DNA of 64,000 nucleotides from Phenylobacterium sp. LH3H17 (GTDB taxonomy: Bacteria; Pseudomonadota; Alphaproteobacteria; Caulobacterales; Caulobacteraceae): the NCBI RefSeq assembly GCF_024298925.1, contig NZ_CP101283.1:1927001-1991000 (forward strand), given 5' to 3'. The position numbers and the translations under genes were made by a program. Position 1 is the stretch's first letter; every line of letters begins with the position of its first letter. This document shows, piece by piece, positions 26,362-37,010 of the stretch. The notes beneath the pieces were generated by a model, which was not told where the DNA came from, searched no databases, and worked only from the letters and a program-made list of their open reading frames with translations.

Positions 26362-27834
26362 ATGACCGCGCTCACCTCGCTGACTCTGAAGGCCGCACTG
26401 ACCGGCCTCGCCGACAAGTCGTTCTCGTCGGAGGAACTCACCGCCGCCCACGTGGCCGCGGTGGAAGCCGCTCGTCCGCTCAACGCCTTCATCCTTGAGA
26501 CGCCCGAGAAGGCCATCGAGATGGCCAAGGCCTCCGACGCCCGCCGGGCGAAGGGAGAGGCCGGGGCGCTGGACGGCGCGCCGCTCGGGATCAAGGACCT
26601 ATTCTGCACGGAGGGGGTCCGCTCGACCGCCGGTTCGAACATCCTGGGCAACTTCGTGCCGACCTATGAGTCCACCGTCACCGCCAATCTGTGGCGCGAC
26701 GGGGCGGTGATGCTGGGCAAGCTGAACCTGGACGAGTTCGCCATGGGCTCGTCCAACGAGACCTCGGCTTTCGGTCCGGTGGTCAATCCCTGGCGCGCCG
26801 AGGGGGGCAACGCCAAGTTGACGCCGGGCGGCTCGTCGGGCGGATCGGCCGCGGCGGTGGCGGCCGAGCTGTGCCTAGGCGCGACGGCCACCGACACCGG
26901 CGGCTCGATCCGTCAGCCGGCCTCGTTCACCGGCACGGTGGGCATCAAGCCGACCTATGGCCGCTGCTCGCGCTGGGGCGTGGTGGCCTTCGCCTCGTCG
27001 CTGGACCAGGCCGGACCGATCGCCAAGACCGTCGAGGACGCGGCGATCCTGCTGAAGTCCATGTCGGGCCACGACGTGAAGGATTCCACCAGCCTGGACG
27101 TCGAGGTCCCGGACTTCGCCAGCTTCGTCGGCAAGTCGGTGAAGGGCCTGCGGATCGGTATCCCGAAGGAGTACCGGGTCGACGGCATGCCCGCCGAGAT
27201 CGAGAAGCTGTGGGAGCAGGGGATCGCGTGGCTGAAGGAGGCCGGCTGCGAGATCGTCGAGGTCTCCCTGCCGCATACCAAGTACGCCCTGCCGGCCTAC
27301 TACATCGTGGCGCCGGCCGAGGCCTCCTCGAACCTCGCCCGCTACGACGGCATGCGGTTCGGGCTGCGCGAGGACGGCGCCAATCTCACCGAGACCTATG
27401 AGAAGACCCGCGCCGCGGGCTTCGGCGCCGAGGTCAAGCGCCGCATCCTGATCGGCACCTATGTGCTCTCGGCCGGCTACTATGACGCGTACTACCTGAA
27501 GGCGCTCAAGGTCCGCCGCCGCATCGCCGACGACTTCGACCAGGCTTTCCAGAAGGTCGACGCCCTGCTGACGCCCACGGCCCCGTCGGCCGCCTTCGGC
27601 CTCGGCGAGAACGCCGACGATCCGGTGGCCATGTACCTGAACGACATCTTCACGGTGACGGTGAACCTGGCGGGCCTGCCCGGCATGAGCATCCCCGCCG
27701 GCCTGGACGCCAAGGGCCTGCCGCTTGGTCTGCAGCTGATCGGCAAGGCGCTGGACGAGGGCACGCTGTTCTCCCTGGGCGGCGCCATCGAGAAGGCCGC
27801 CGACTTCCGCGCCAAGCCGGCCCGGTGGTGGTGA
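26362..27834 (+). CDS. gatA: Aspartyl/glutamyl-tRNA amidotransferase subunit A
   Basis: 490 residues of the amidase-signature family with the Ser-cisSer-Lys triad visible: Lys in [10 protein letters not shown], cis-Ser in [15 protein letters not shown], and nucleophile Ser in [13 protein letters not shown]. It hydrolyses glutamine and channels ammonia to GatB to form Gln-tRNA(Gln) or Asn-tRNA(Asn). Together with gatC it is separated from gatB by a convergent secreted-protein gene. Confidence 0.97.
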   Translation: MTALTSLTLKAALTGLADKSFSSEELTAAHVAAVEAARPLNAFILETPEKAIEMAKASDARRAKGEAGALDGAPLGIKDLFCTEGVRSTAGSNILGNFVPTYESTVTANLWRDGAVMLGKLNLDEFAMGSSNETSAFGPVVNPWRAEGGNAKLTPGGSSGGSAAAVAAELCLGATATDTGGSIRQPASFTGTVGIKPTYGRCSRWGVVAFASSLDQAGPIAKTVEDAAILLKSMSGHDVKDSTSLDVEVPDFASFVGKSVKGLRIGIPKEYRVDGMPAEIEKLWEQGIAWLKEAGCEIVEVSLPHTKYALPAYYIVAPAEASSNLARYDGMRFGLREDGANLTETYEKTRAAGFGAEVKRRILIGTYVLSAGYYDAYYLKALKVRRRIADDFDQAFQKVDALLTPTAPSAAFGLGENADDPVAMYLNDIFTVTVNLAGLPGMSIPAGLDAKGLPLGLQLIGKALDEGTLFSLGGAIEKAADFRAKPARWW

Positions 27835-27847
27835 ACACTTGAAACGC

Positions 27848-27874
27848 AAAACCCCCGCCGGTGAGGCGGGGGTT
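27848..27874. terminator. Bidirectional terminator after gatA
   Basis: Stem AACCCCCGCC/GGCGGGGGTT with a short loop, T residues on the right and A residues on the left. It serves gatA and the convergent secreted-protein gene. Confidence 0.82.
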
Positions 27875-27899
27875 TCTCGTTTCGTGACGGCGTTTCGTC

Positions 27900-28214
27900 C
27901 TACTTGACCTTGTCGAGATCGGCCTGCAGGGCGACCAGCATCTCGTCGGTGATCGCGCCCTGGGACAGCGGCTGGAGCTGCTTCAGGGTCATTTCCTTGA
28001 ACTGGTCATAGGCCGGATGGCTGGCGAGCTGCGGGATGTGCTTGTCGACCACGGCCTTGGTGGCCGGATTGTCGACGAGCTGCATGACTGGAGTGGCGTC
28101 CACGGAGGCGGGGGCAGGCGCGGCGGCCGCGTCCTGGGCCAGGACGGGCGCGGCGGCGAGCGCGCCGAACGACATGGCAAGGCCGGCGAGGCCTGCGGCG
28201 AGCATCTTGTTCAT
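27900..28214 (-). CDS. Small secreted protein of unknown function
   Basis: 104 residues with a clear Sec signal peptide (MNKMLAAGLAGLAMSFGALA..., cleavage after AQA-like VLAQD near residue 27), then an Ala/Pro linker and a helical domain (LVDNPATKAVVDKHIPQLASHPAYDQFKEMTLKQLQPL). AGGAAACC precedes the ATG. Probably periplasmic. It separates gatCA from gatB. I do not recognise its family. Confidence 0.7.
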   Translation of the reverse strand: MNKMLAAGLAGLAMSFGALAAAPVLAQDAAAAPAPASVDATPVMQLVDNPATKAVVDKHIPQLASHPAYDQFKEMTLKQLQPLSQGAITDEMLVALQADLDKVK

Positions 28215-28333
28215 GGGTGGTTTCCTATCCCCGAATGGTCTTGAGCGCGGATTTCGCCTCCGTTTCCATCCGCGCGCAAGGGATATCGCATAGCCGGCTT
28301 CCGCTTCCGGGCGACCGGCGCTAATGACAGCCC

Positions 28334-29827
<1,494 letters not shown>

Positions 29828-29834
29828 GCCCCTC

Positions 29835-29969
29835 GATGCTCCCCCTTTGGGGGAGCTCCCGGCCACATGGCCGGGTGAGGGGGACTTTGACTCTCGTTTG
29901 CGGTCCTCAGCCCCCTCCGTCACGTCGCCGAAGGGGGCGACGCGCCACCTCCCCCAGAAGGGGAGGATC
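29835..29969. repeat. Palindromic intergenic repeat element (about 135 bp)
   Basis: The element fills the gap between gatB and the P450 gene. Its ends are imperfect inverted copies of about 24 bp: GATGCTCCCCCTTTGGGGGA on the left and the reverse complement of TCCCCCAGAAGGGGAGGATC on the right. Each end folds into its own hairpin, and two internal hairpins (CCCGGCCACATGGCCGGG and CGTCGCCGAAGGGGGCGACG) lie between. It codes for nothing and looks like a non-autonomous palindromic repeat. Confidence 0.65.
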
Positions 29970-29975
29970 TAGGCG

Positions 29976-31319
29976 CTACCGCTCCGGCGTAAACTCCACC
30001 CCCAACTGCCGGATGGCGTGGACGAAGTTGTTGGGCGCAATGTCGATCTCGCCCGTCCACCTGATGTCGGGGAAGCGCGCCAGGATCTGGCGGTAGGCCT
30101 CCTCGAGCTGGATCTGCGCCACCCGCTTGCCGATGCAGACGTGGGGGCCATAGCCGAAGGCGATGTGCTTGTCGGCGTTGGCGCGCCCGACGTCGAGGCG
30201 GTCGGGGTCGGCGAACACTGCGTCGTCGCGGTTGGCCGCGCCGTAGTACATGATGACCTTCTCACCTTCGGCGATTGTCTGGCCGGCCAGCTCGACGTCG
30301 CGGGTGGCGGTGCGCCGCATGTAGATCACCGGGCTCACCATGCGGATGAACTCGTTGGCCGCGTTCGGGAGCAACGACGGATCGGCGATCAGCCGGGCCT
30401 TCTGGTCCGGGAACTCGGTCAGCAGCTTCATGGCGCCCGAGAGCGTGTTGCGGGTGGTGTCGTTGCCCGCGAAGACGATCAGCAGCCAGGAGCCATCCAG
30501 GAACTCGTCGGAGAGCAATTCCCCGTCCACCTGGGCGCGGGCGATGGCGGACATCAGGTCCGGCTGCGGGTCGAGCCGACGCTTGTGCAGCATGACCCGT
30601 CCGTACTCGAACATCTCCGAGACGTTGGCGTTGAAGGCGTCGATGAAGGCCTGGACCTCCGGCGGCAGGTTGTCCGGGTCGAACGAAGCTTCGCCGGACT
30701 GCTCGCCGGCGATGTTCTGGGCCAGTTCCAGGAAATGCATCCAGCCGAGGAACTTCGGGCGGTCAGCCTCGGGCACGCCCAGGATCTCGCACAGGGTGTA
30801 GAGCGGCAGCTGGGCCGAGAAGTTCGAGACCAGGTCGCAGCGGCCCTTCTTCGCCATGTCGTTCAGCAGCCGGGTCACTTCAGCTGAAACCCTGTCGGTC
30901 AGGCCGCGCAGATAGGCCGGCGTGAAGTAAGGCATGTGCTCGCGGCGCAGGGCCATGTGCGGCGGGCCGTCCAGGTTGATCATGGCGTCGAGACTGGCGC
31001 GGTGAAGCTGGCCGTGGCGGCCCCCCGGCTCGCCGTATCCCATCAGGATGCCGCCGCGCTGGGACGAGAAGGTCAGCGGGTCCGCGTCCACGGTCATCAC
31101 GTCGGCGTGGCGGGACACCACCCAGAACCCGGGGCCGCCTCTTGGCTCGGGGTGCCACATCACCGGCGCGTCGCGGCGCAGGCGCGCATAGGCGTCGAAG
31201 GGCTGACCGCCGGTGAAGGTTCGGGCGTCGGCCAGGTCCACGCCGGGCAGCGGCGGATAGACGACCGGATGGGTCGGGCCGATGCGGCCTTCCAGATAGG
31301 TGTTGCTGATGAGATCCAC
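29976..31319 (-). CDS. Cytochrome P450
   Basis: About 447 residues. It contains I-helix LLIVFAGNDTTRNTLSG (oxygen-activating Gly-Asn-Asp-Thr-Thr in place of the usual AGxDTT), K-helix EFIRM, and haem loop AFGYGPHVCIGKRVA with the proximal Cys. It is a soluble class-I bacterial P450 that needs ferredoxin and reductase partners, which are not in the window. GTG at 31319 is preferred, with GGAG eight bases before it; a GTG at 31388 lacks a ribosome binding site. Substrate unknown; the FAGNDTTRN motif resembles bacterial CYPs acting on terpenoids, steroids or alkyl chains. Confidence 0.92.
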   Translation of the reverse strand: MDLISNTYLEGRIGPTHPVVYPPLPGVDLADARTFTGGQPFDAYARLRRDAPVMWHPEPRGGPGFWVVSRHADVMTVDADPLTFSSQRGGILMGYGEPGGRHGQLHRASLDAMINLDGPPHMALRREHMPYFTPAYLRGLTDRVSAEVTRLLNDMAKKGRCDLVSNFSAQLPLYTLCEILGVPEADRPKFLGWMHFLELAQNIAGEQSGEASFDPDNLPPEVQAFIDAFNANVSEMFEYGRVMLHKRRLDPQPDLMSAIARAQVDGELLSDEFLDGSWLLIVFAGNDTTRNTLSGAMKLLTEFPDQKARLIADPSLLPNAANEFIRMVSPVIYMRRTATRDVELAGQTIAEGEKVIMYYGAANRDDAVFADPDRLDVGRANADKHIAFGYGPHVCIGKRVAQIQLEEAYRQILARFPDIRWTGEIDIAPNNFVHAIRQLGVEFTPER

Positions 31320-31409
31320 GGCGATGCTCCCGGCGTCTCGATCACGCAAGGATATCGGCTTTTCCGACGGCCGAAAGCCTGACCCCACGGCGCCCGCCGC
31401 AGCGAGGCG

Positions 31410-31430
31410 CCCCGGAGCGGGGCTCCGGGG
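31410..31430 (-). terminator. GC-rich hairpin after the RcnB-like gene
   Basis: CCCGGAGC and GCTCCGGG form an 8-bp stem around GGG, 13 nt after the RcnB-like stop on the minus strand. There is no T-run, so it may be only an RNA-stabilising hairpin. Confidence 0.35.
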
Positions 31431-31442
31431 CTGGGGTTCGAC

Positions 31443-31940
31443 TTAGTTGTTGGCGATGATGTCGAAGATCACGCCGCTGGCCAGGGCGGCCAGTAGGTAA
31501 TCGTCGCCGACTCGGTACCAGGCATAGCCGCGTGGCGGCTGGCGCAGGTGGTAGCGGTGATAGTCCTGGATGACATAGGTCCGATAGTACGGTGGCAGGT
31601 GCGAACCCCGGCGCCAGGCGGCGTAGCCCGGGCGATAATAGGGGTTGCCGTAATAGGCCTGGGGCGGGGGGCCGTAGTACCAGCGGTTGTTGTAGTAGTA
31701 GCCGTTGTGGCGACCGCGATCCCAGTTGCTGTAGCCGCCTTGGCGGTGGTCCCTGCGATCGTCGCGCCGATCCCAGCGGTCGTCACGGCGGTCCCAGCGG
31801 CCGCCGTCACGGCGGTTGTCCCAACGGTCCTCGCGGTGATCGCGCCGCCCACGGTCATCCGCATAGGCGGAGGTGGCGCTGGCCGCGATGGGGCCTGCGA
31901 CGGCGGCGGCGACCGCTAGGCTGAGTAAAAGGCGCTTCAT
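31443..31940 (-). CDS. RcnB family periplasmic protein
   Basis: 165 residues. A Sec signal peptide (cleavage near SAYA-DDR, residue 27) is followed by about 40 residues of Asp/Arg-rich DRWD/RRDD repeats, a Tyr-rich stretch, and a C-terminal RcnB domain (YRTYVIQDYHRYHLRQPPRGYAWYRVGDDYLLAALASGVI). RcnB of E. coli helps regulate nickel and cobalt efflux from the periplasm, but many alphaproteobacterial homologues have no tested role. AGGAGGT lies before the ATG. Confidence 0.82.
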   Translation of the reverse strand: MKRLLLSLAVAAAVAGPIAASATSAYADDRGRRDHREDRWDNRRDGGRWDRRDDRWDRRDDRRDHRQGGYSNWDRGRHNGYYYNNRWYYGPPPQAYYGNPYYRPGYAAWRRGSHLPPYYRTYVIQDYHRYHLRQPPRGYAWYRVGDDYLLAALASGVIFDIIANN

Positions 31941-32094
31941 GGCGATGACCTCCTGTCGGAAGGTTTGGTGTCCCAGGCGCTAACCATGACTAACGCTGCC
32001 TGAACTCGACCTGAACGGAACTGTCAGGCTCACGGTTGCGCTCGCCGCCGCATCGGCCATGTATGAACCCGTGCAGGCGCCAGGGAGAGAACAC

Positions 32095-32820
32095 ATGGCC
32101 GAACCGATCGACGTCTACTTCTGGCCGACGCCCAACGGCTACAAGATCACCATCGCCCTGGAGGAGATGGGACTCCCTTACAAGCTCATCCCGATCAACA
32201 TCGGGGCCGGCGCGCAGTTCAAGCCCGAGTTCCTGGCCATCAGCCCCAACAACCGCATGCCGGCCATCGTCGATCCCGAGGGACCGGACGGCAAGCCGAT
32301 CTCGGTCTTCGAGTCGGGCGCCATCCTGCAGTATCTCGGCCGCAAGACCGGCATGTTCTACGGCCGCGACGAGCGCAACCGCGCCGAGGTCGAGGAATGG
32401 CTGATGTGGCAGATGGCGGGCCTGGGGCCGATGGCGGGCCAAACCCACCACTTCCGCGGCTATGCGCCCTCGATGATCGCCGACCAGCGACAGGTGGCCT
32501 ATGGCGCGATCCGCTACACCAACGAGACTGAGCGACTCTACGGCGTGCTGGACAAGCGCCTGGAAGGCCGCGACTTCGTGGCCGGAGACTATTCCATAGC
32601 CGACATGGCCGCCTTTCCCTGGGTCGCGCCCTGGAAGATGCAGGGGATCGTCCTGGACCAGTTCCCGAACGTGAACGCCTGGTACGACCGCATCGCCGCG
32701 CGTGAGGCCGTGCAGCGAAGCGCTGAGGCCGGAAAGGCCATCACCAGCCGCAACCTGGGCGCCCCGACCAAGGAGGCTGAGGAGGCCCGCAAGGTGTTGT
32801 TCGGGCAGCGGGCGCGCTAG
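32095..32820 (+). CDS. Glutathione S-transferase family protein
   Basis: 241 residues with a thioredoxin-like N-domain (IDVYFWPTPNGYKITIALEEMGLPY, FESGAILQYLGRKTG as the glutathione-binding ES motif) and an all-helical C-domain (VAGDYSIADMAAFPWV). The layout is that of YfcG/Ure2p-like GSTs (nu class), which act as glutathione-dependent disulfide reductases. ATG at 32095 has GGGAGAGA at 32082-32089. The following GNAT gene begins 2 nt after its stop. Confidence 0.9.
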   Translation: MAEPIDVYFWPTPNGYKITIALEEMGLPYKLIPINIGAGAQFKPEFLAISPNNRMPAIVDPEGPDGKPISVFESGAILQYLGRKTGMFYGRDERNRAEVEEWLMWQMAGLGPMAGQTHHFRGYAPSMIADQRQVAYGAIRYTNETERLYGVLDKRLEGRDFVAGDYSIADMAAFPWVAPWKMQGIVLDQFPNVNAWYDRIAAREAVQRSAEAGKAITSRNLGAPTKEAEEARKVLFGQRAR

Positions 32821-32822
32821 CC

Positions 32823-33356
32823 ATGCTGACCAGCCGGCTGGCCACCGAGGCGGACCTGCCGGCGCTGCGGGCCCTCATGGCCCTGGCGATCGACGATCTG
32901 CAGCGGAGTTTCCTCGGTCCCGCCGAGATCGTCGCCAGCCGGGCGGTCATGGGCCTGGACACCCAACTGATCGCCGATCGCACCTATTTCATCGTTGAGG
33001 AGGACGGCGTCCTGGCCGGCTGCGGCGGCTGGAGCCGCCGCGCCACCCTCTATGGCGGGGACCACAGCGAGTCCTTGCGCGACTCGGCCCTGCTGGACCC
33101 CGCCTGTGACGCCGCCCGGGTGCGGGCCATGTATACCCATCCCGCCTTCGCCCGGCGCGGGGTGGGGCGGATGATCCTGGGCCTTTGCGAGGCCGCCGCC
33201 CGGGCAGAGGGCTATGGCCGGGCCGAGCTCATGGCGACACTGGCGGGCGAGCCGCTCTACAAGGCCTCCGGTTTCAAGGAGATCGAGCGCACCGCCTCGG
33301 CGCCGGTCAACGGCGTGGTCGTCCCCCTGGTGCGGATGGGCAAGTCGCTGGAATAG
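32823..33356 (+). CDS. GNAT family N-acetyltransferase
   Basis: 177 residues with the acetyl-CoA loop MYTHPAFARRGVGRMIL (Arg-x2-Gly-x-Gly type) and the C-terminal strand YKASGFKEIERT. The acceptor is unknown. Co-transcribed with the GST-like gene. Confidence 0.85.
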   Translation: MLTSRLATEADLPALRALMALAIDDLQRSFLGPAEIVASRAVMGLDTQLIADRTYFIVEEDGVLAGCGGWSRRATLYGGDHSESLRDSALLDPACDAARVRAMYTHPAFARRGVGRMILGLCEAAARAEGYGRAELMATLAGEPLYKASGFKEIERTASAPVNGVVVPLVRMGKSLE

Positions 33357-33566
33357 TCGGCGGCCGGACGGCTGGCCGGATTAAGGTTCCGGATATGAAA
33401 TTTTCCCATCAGTAAAACCTACGAATAGTACAAATGAGCGCGACAGAATCTCACAATCGCTGCAATTAACCTTATGTTTAGCGCGCATCGACTTTCCTAC
33501 CTCTCAGGATGATCGGATGCGGTTCCAGAATGGATCCGCGCCGGTCGGGGAGAGGGAATCGAACTC

Positions 33567-33836
33567 ATGCTTGCGAGCGTGGAATGCACCGAAGGCCTGC
33601 CGTTGCCGAGCGCGGACGCCTCGGGCGACGAACTGTTCAAGATGGGGCTGCTCTATTCGACCGGCCAAGGCGGCGCGCCGCTGGACTACGTGTCGGCCCA
33701 CATGCTGTTCAATCTGGCGGCCATGCGCGGCTCGATCGAAGCCAAGGTCTACCGCAAGGAACTGAGCCAGGAGATGGCTTCCGACGAGGTCGCCGAGGCC
33801 CAGCGCCAGGCCCGCGAATGGCTCGCCCACGGCTGA
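33567..33836 (+). CDS. Sel1-like repeat small protein
   Basis: 89 residues containing one Sel1/TPR-like unit (DELFKMGLLYSTGQGGAPLDYVSAHMLFNLAAMRGS) and a charged helix (AEAQRQAREWLAHG). Sel1 units mediate protein contacts. The 210-bp region upstream is unusually AT-rich for this genome and includes TTAA-N7-TTTA at 33466-33480, a weak CtrA-like match. It is convergent with the hfsD-like gene. Confidence 0.7.
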   Translation: MLASVECTEGLPLPSADASGDELFKMGLLYSTGQGGAPLDYVSAHMLFNLAAMRGSIEAKVYRKELSQEMASDEVAEAQRQAREWLAHG

Positions 33837-33893
33837 TCGCCGTCCGCGCGAGCCGAGTTTCGGGCCGGCGGGCCGTTCCGCCGGCGCCGCGCG

Positions 33894-34655
33894 TCAGTTT
33901 ATGACCCGGTCGCCCAGGGCGTAGTTGAAGCCGAACTGCACCGGCGACAGGTCCCGGAAGTACTGCTGGATGAACAGCGAGGCCTCGGCCACACCGCTGC
34001 GCGGCACATAGACGATGTCGAACCGGCGCAGGGGGACGACGTCCGAGTCGCCGCTTTTCAGACCCCGATACAGATTCGCCCGCCGCATCATGGCCCGGCC
34101 GTCCGGGCCGCGACGGATGATGATCACCCGGCTGCGGTCGGCGCTGGTCTTGAAGTCCCCGGCCTGGATAACCGCGCGCAGGGCGTCGGAATCGCCGGTC
34201 AGGTCGAACATTCCCGGCGTGCCCACCTCGCCGCCCACGAACACCTTCAGCGGCGCGGCCCTGGCGACCACATCGACCTCGGGCCGTAGCAACTGACGCG
34301 AATAGGCCTCGGTGAGCGTGGCCTGCAGTTCGGGAATCGTACGGTCCGCGGCCATTACCGTCGAGATCAAGGGCAGGGCGATCCGCCCGTCGGGCTGCAC
34401 CGTCACCGTCTTGTTCAGCTCCGGCGCCGAGGGGAGCGAGACCTCGATCTCGTCGCCGGGATAGAACCGGTAGTCCGGCTCGTAATCGCTCCAATTGGCG
34501 TAGGGGATGTCACTGAAGGCCTGGCCACGCGCCGGCGCGGGCTCGTCGGTCCTTCCGAGCAGGTCCATCCTGGGAATACGCGGCATGCCGCAACCGCCGA
34601 GCGCGAGGCTCGTGGCGGCGATCAGGGCGAGCGCGAGGGGCGTTCGGGAGCGCAT
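33894..34655 (-). CDS. hfsD: Outer-membrane polysaccharide export lipoprotein (HfsD-like)
   Basis: 253 residues. A lipoprotein signal with lipobox LALGGC-G puts Cys near residue 22. The polysaccharide-export (Wza-type) domain follows (YRFYPGDEIEVSLPSAPELNKTVTVQPDGRIALPLI), then an SLBB domain (VFVGGEVGTPGMFDL). In Caulobacter, HfsD is the outer-membrane secretin for holdfast polysaccharide. It is divergent from the hfsA-like gene across an 83-bp region. Confidence 0.85.
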   Translation of the reverse strand: MRSRTPLALALIAATSLALGGCGMPRIPRMDLLGRTDEPAPARGQAFSDIPYANWSDYEPDYRFYPGDEIEVSLPSAPELNKTVTVQPDGRIALPLISTVMAADRTIPELQATLTEAYSRQLLRPEVDVVARAAPLKVFVGGEVGTPGMFDLTGDSDALRAVIQAGDFKTSADRSRVIIIRRGPDGRAMMRRANLYRGLKSGDSDVVPLRRFDIVYVPRSGVAEASLFIQQYFRDLSPVQFGFNYALGDRVIN

Positions 34656-34678
34656 GGCCTAAAGGTTAAGGAGAATGG

Positions 34679-34693
34679 GTAACGGAGTGTTAA
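34679..34693. promoter_or_regulatory. CtrA-like box between hfsD and hfsA
   Basis: GTAA-N7-TTAA differs from TTAA-N7-TTAA at one base and sits in the shared divergent promoter region; a further TTAA lies at 34666-34669. Binding is inferred only. Confidence 0.4.
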
Positions 34694-34738
34694 TCGCGCG
34701 CCGCCAGGGTCCACAACAGTTGGTGGGAACGGGATTCT

Positions 34739-36241
34739 ATGGCCGCGCCGGGCTCTTGGACAGCTAGGTCGCACGACGTGCCGCCGCGGGCCGACTGGGC
34801 CGCGCGGCCTCGCTACGCCATGTCGGACTTCGCGACCCTGCTGTGGCGCGAGCGCTATCTGATGGCGGCGATCTTCCTGATCATCTTCATCGTCGGGGTC
34901 GGGGCCGCGCTCACCCTGAAGACCACCTATCCGGCCCAGTCCAGCGTGCTGGTCCGCCTGGGACAGGAATATGTCTACGAGCCCCGGGCCGGCGACGCCG
35001 GCCGCGGCGCCGTGCTCGACTCCGACCAGGTGATCCAGTCGGAAACCGCCATCCTCGGCGCCAGCCAGCTGAAGCTGCGGGTCGTCGAGAAGCTGGGCCT
35101 GTCGCGCACCTATCCCAAGCTGGCGGCCAAGTATGCTTCCGCCGGGCCCGAGGAGAAGCGCAAGATCATGAGCTCGGCGGTGCGCAGCATCGAATCCAGC
35201 CTGAAGATCGAGACCGCGCCCCAAACCCCGATCATCCGGGTGAGCTTCACCCATGAAGATCCCGAGGCCGCGGCCCTGATCCTCAACACCCTGCTCGAGG
35301 AATACCTGATCTACCGCCGTGCGGTGCTGAGCGATCCCAACTCACCGGCCCTGGAGCAGCAGCGCCGCAACTTCGAAACCCGGCTGGCCCAGGCCGACGT
35401 GGCCTATGAGGACTTCCTCAACAACAACCGGATCGGGGACTTCGTGGCCGAGAAGGCCTCGCTGTCGCAGCTCCAGGCTCAGATCGAGCAGCAGAAATAC
35501 CAGACCGACGCCCAGCTTCAGGACCGCATCGGCCGCCTGGCGACCCTATCGAGCCAGTTCGGTCAGATCGCCCCGGAGGTCGGGCTCTATCGCGACGTCT
35601 CCAGCGCGCCGGGCGAGAAGCTTGTCGCCCTGAAGATCCAGCGCGAGGACCTGCTGTCGCGCTACCGCGCCGACGCCCGGCCGGTGCAGGAACTGGACGC
35701 CCAGATAGCTCAACTCGAGGCCGGCATCGCCGCCGGCCGCACCCTTGCCGAGGGCGCGCGCCGCTTCGGGGTCAATCCGGTCTATCAAACGGTGCAGACC
35801 GAGAAGATCCAGCTCACCGCCGAGGTCAACGCCCTGCGCCAGTCCCAGGCCGAGCTGATCTCTCAGATCGAGCAGGTCACCCAGCGGCGGCTCAAGTTCG
35901 CCGAACTGGAGCCCAAGTTCCAGGAGCTCAGCCTCGACCGTGACGTGCTGCAGGCCAATGTGCGCGACTTCTCGGTCAAGGAAGAGCAGAGCCGCGCGGC
36001 GCAGGAGATCGCCTCGCGGACCAACGACAACATCCGCATCGTCGCCCGCGCCACCCCGCCGACCAAGGGCAAGAGCCTGCGCAAGCCCGCCGTGATCCTG
36101 GCCTTCCTGTTCGCGGGCTTCACGGCCCTGAGCGCCGGCCTGCTGCGGATGTTCACGCGCCCGGGCCTGCCGACCGCCCAATCGGCCTCGCGCACCCTGG
36201 ACCTGCCGGTCCTGGCCGCGGCCCCGCTCAAGGCCCGGTAG
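34739..36241 (+). CDS. hfsA: Chain-length/export regulator, Wzz-Wzc type (HfsA-like)
   Basis: 500 residues. A short cytosolic N-terminus leads to TM1 (LMAAIFLIIFIVGVGAALTL), a long periplasmic coiled-coil domain, and TM2 near residues 452-472 (AVILAFLFAGFTALSAGLLR). It lacks a kinase domain, which is supplied by the next gene as a separate protein. It would form the inner-membrane polysaccharide co-polymerase linking to HfsD. ATG at 34739 or 34820 are both possible starts. Confidence 0.85.
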   Translation: MAAPGSWTARSHDVPPRADWAARPRYAMSDFATLLWRERYLMAAIFLIIFIVGVGAALTLKTTYPAQSSVLVRLGQEYVYEPRAGDAGRGAVLDSDQVIQSETAILGASQLKLRVVEKLGLSRTYPKLAAKYASAGPEEKRKIMSSAVRSIESSLKIETAPQTPIIRVSFTHEDPEAAALILNTLLEEYLIYRRAVLSDPNSPALEQQRRNFETRLAQADVAYEDFLNNNRIGDFVAEKASLSQLQAQIEQQKYQTDAQLQDRIGRLATLSSQFGQIAPEVGLYRDVSSAPGEKLVALKIQREDLLSRYRADARPVQELDAQIAQLEAGIAAGRTLAEGARRFGVNPVYQTVQTEKIQLTAEVNALRQSQAELISQIEQVTQRRLKFAELEPKFQELSLDRDVLQANVRDFSVKEEQSRAAQEIASRTNDNIRIVARATPPTKGKSLRKPAVILAFLFAGFTALSAGLLRMFTRPGLPTAQSASRTLDLPVLAAAPLKAR

Positions 36242-36308
36242 AGCCCGTGGTATGTTCGGCCTGAGTTTGGGTTAGCTTCGGCAAACTGCGCGTGCGGCGA
36301 TTCGAGAA

Positions 36309-37010
36309 ATGTTGGACCTTAGCGCCGAGATGGCTGAACTCTGGGCGTCGCTTGGCGCTCCAGCGGCCGGCCGTGCGCGGGTGATCCAGGTCACCGCCGC
36401 CCGGCGCGGCGAGGGCGCCTCCACCGTCGCCCGGGAGTTGGCCCTGCACGCCGCCAAACGCGCCGGACGCTCGGTCTGGCTGGTGGATCTCGACCTCCTG
36501 GCCTCGCCGCAGCACGTGTCCATCGCCCAGGGCGCGGAGCGCTATGGCAAGCTGAGCGAGCCCGCCGCGGCCACCCCCGACGGATCGATCTTCTTCACCG
36601 TCCAGCCGCCGCTGCGCCAGGCCGACGGCCAGCCTTGGCCCAACGCCCGCTACCTAGTCGCCCACCGGGTCGGCGCCGCGAGGTTCTGGGTGACCCGGTT
36701 CCGTCGCGATGCGCTGAAGGGCGGCCAGACGGTCCACGTCCTGCCCACCGGCGACTATTGGAACGCCCTGCGGAAGTTCGCCGACGTGATCATCGTCGAC
36801 GCTCCGTCACCCGAGCGCTCCCAGGCGGTGCTGACCGTGGCGCCGTTCATGGACCAGACGGTGCTGGTGGTGGCCGCCGACGAGCCCGACGTTCGAGCGC
36901 CGGCCAAATTGCGCGATGCGATCAATGGGGCAGGCGGCAATGTCGCCGGCCTGTTCTTCAACCGTGGCACCGTGGAGCGCCCGGCTTTCCTGAAGGCGAT
37001 CCTGCCCTAG
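36309..37010 (+). CDS. hfsB: CpsD/BY-kinase-like P-loop protein (HfsB-like) with altered Walker A
   Basis: 233 residues with the CpsD/MinD-like fold. The Walker A region reads RRGEGASTVA where GEGKST is expected, so the phosphate-binding Lys is Ala. Walker A' is VWLVDLDL and Walker B is VIIVDAP. There is no Tyr-rich C-terminal tail. It probably partners the HfsA-like protein as a pseudokinase or regulator. Its TAG stop shares a CTAG with the convergent glycosyltransferase. Confidence 0.8.
   Translation: MLDLSAEMAELWASLGAPAAGRARVIQVTAARRGEGASTVARELALHAAKRAGRSVWLVDLDLLASPQHVSIAQGAERYGKLSEPAAATPDGSIFFTVQPPLRQADGQPWPNARYLVAHRVGAARFWVTRFRRDALKGGQTVHVLPTGDYWNALRKFADVIIVDAPSPERSQAVLTVAPFMDQTVLVVAADEPDVRAPAKLRDAINGAGGNVAGLFFNRGTVERPAFLKAILP

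Noticed and set aside
33466..33480. TTAA-N7-TTTA before the Sel1-like gene as a CtrA box
   Set aside because: One half departs from consensus and the region is AT-rich throughout, so a chance match is likely.
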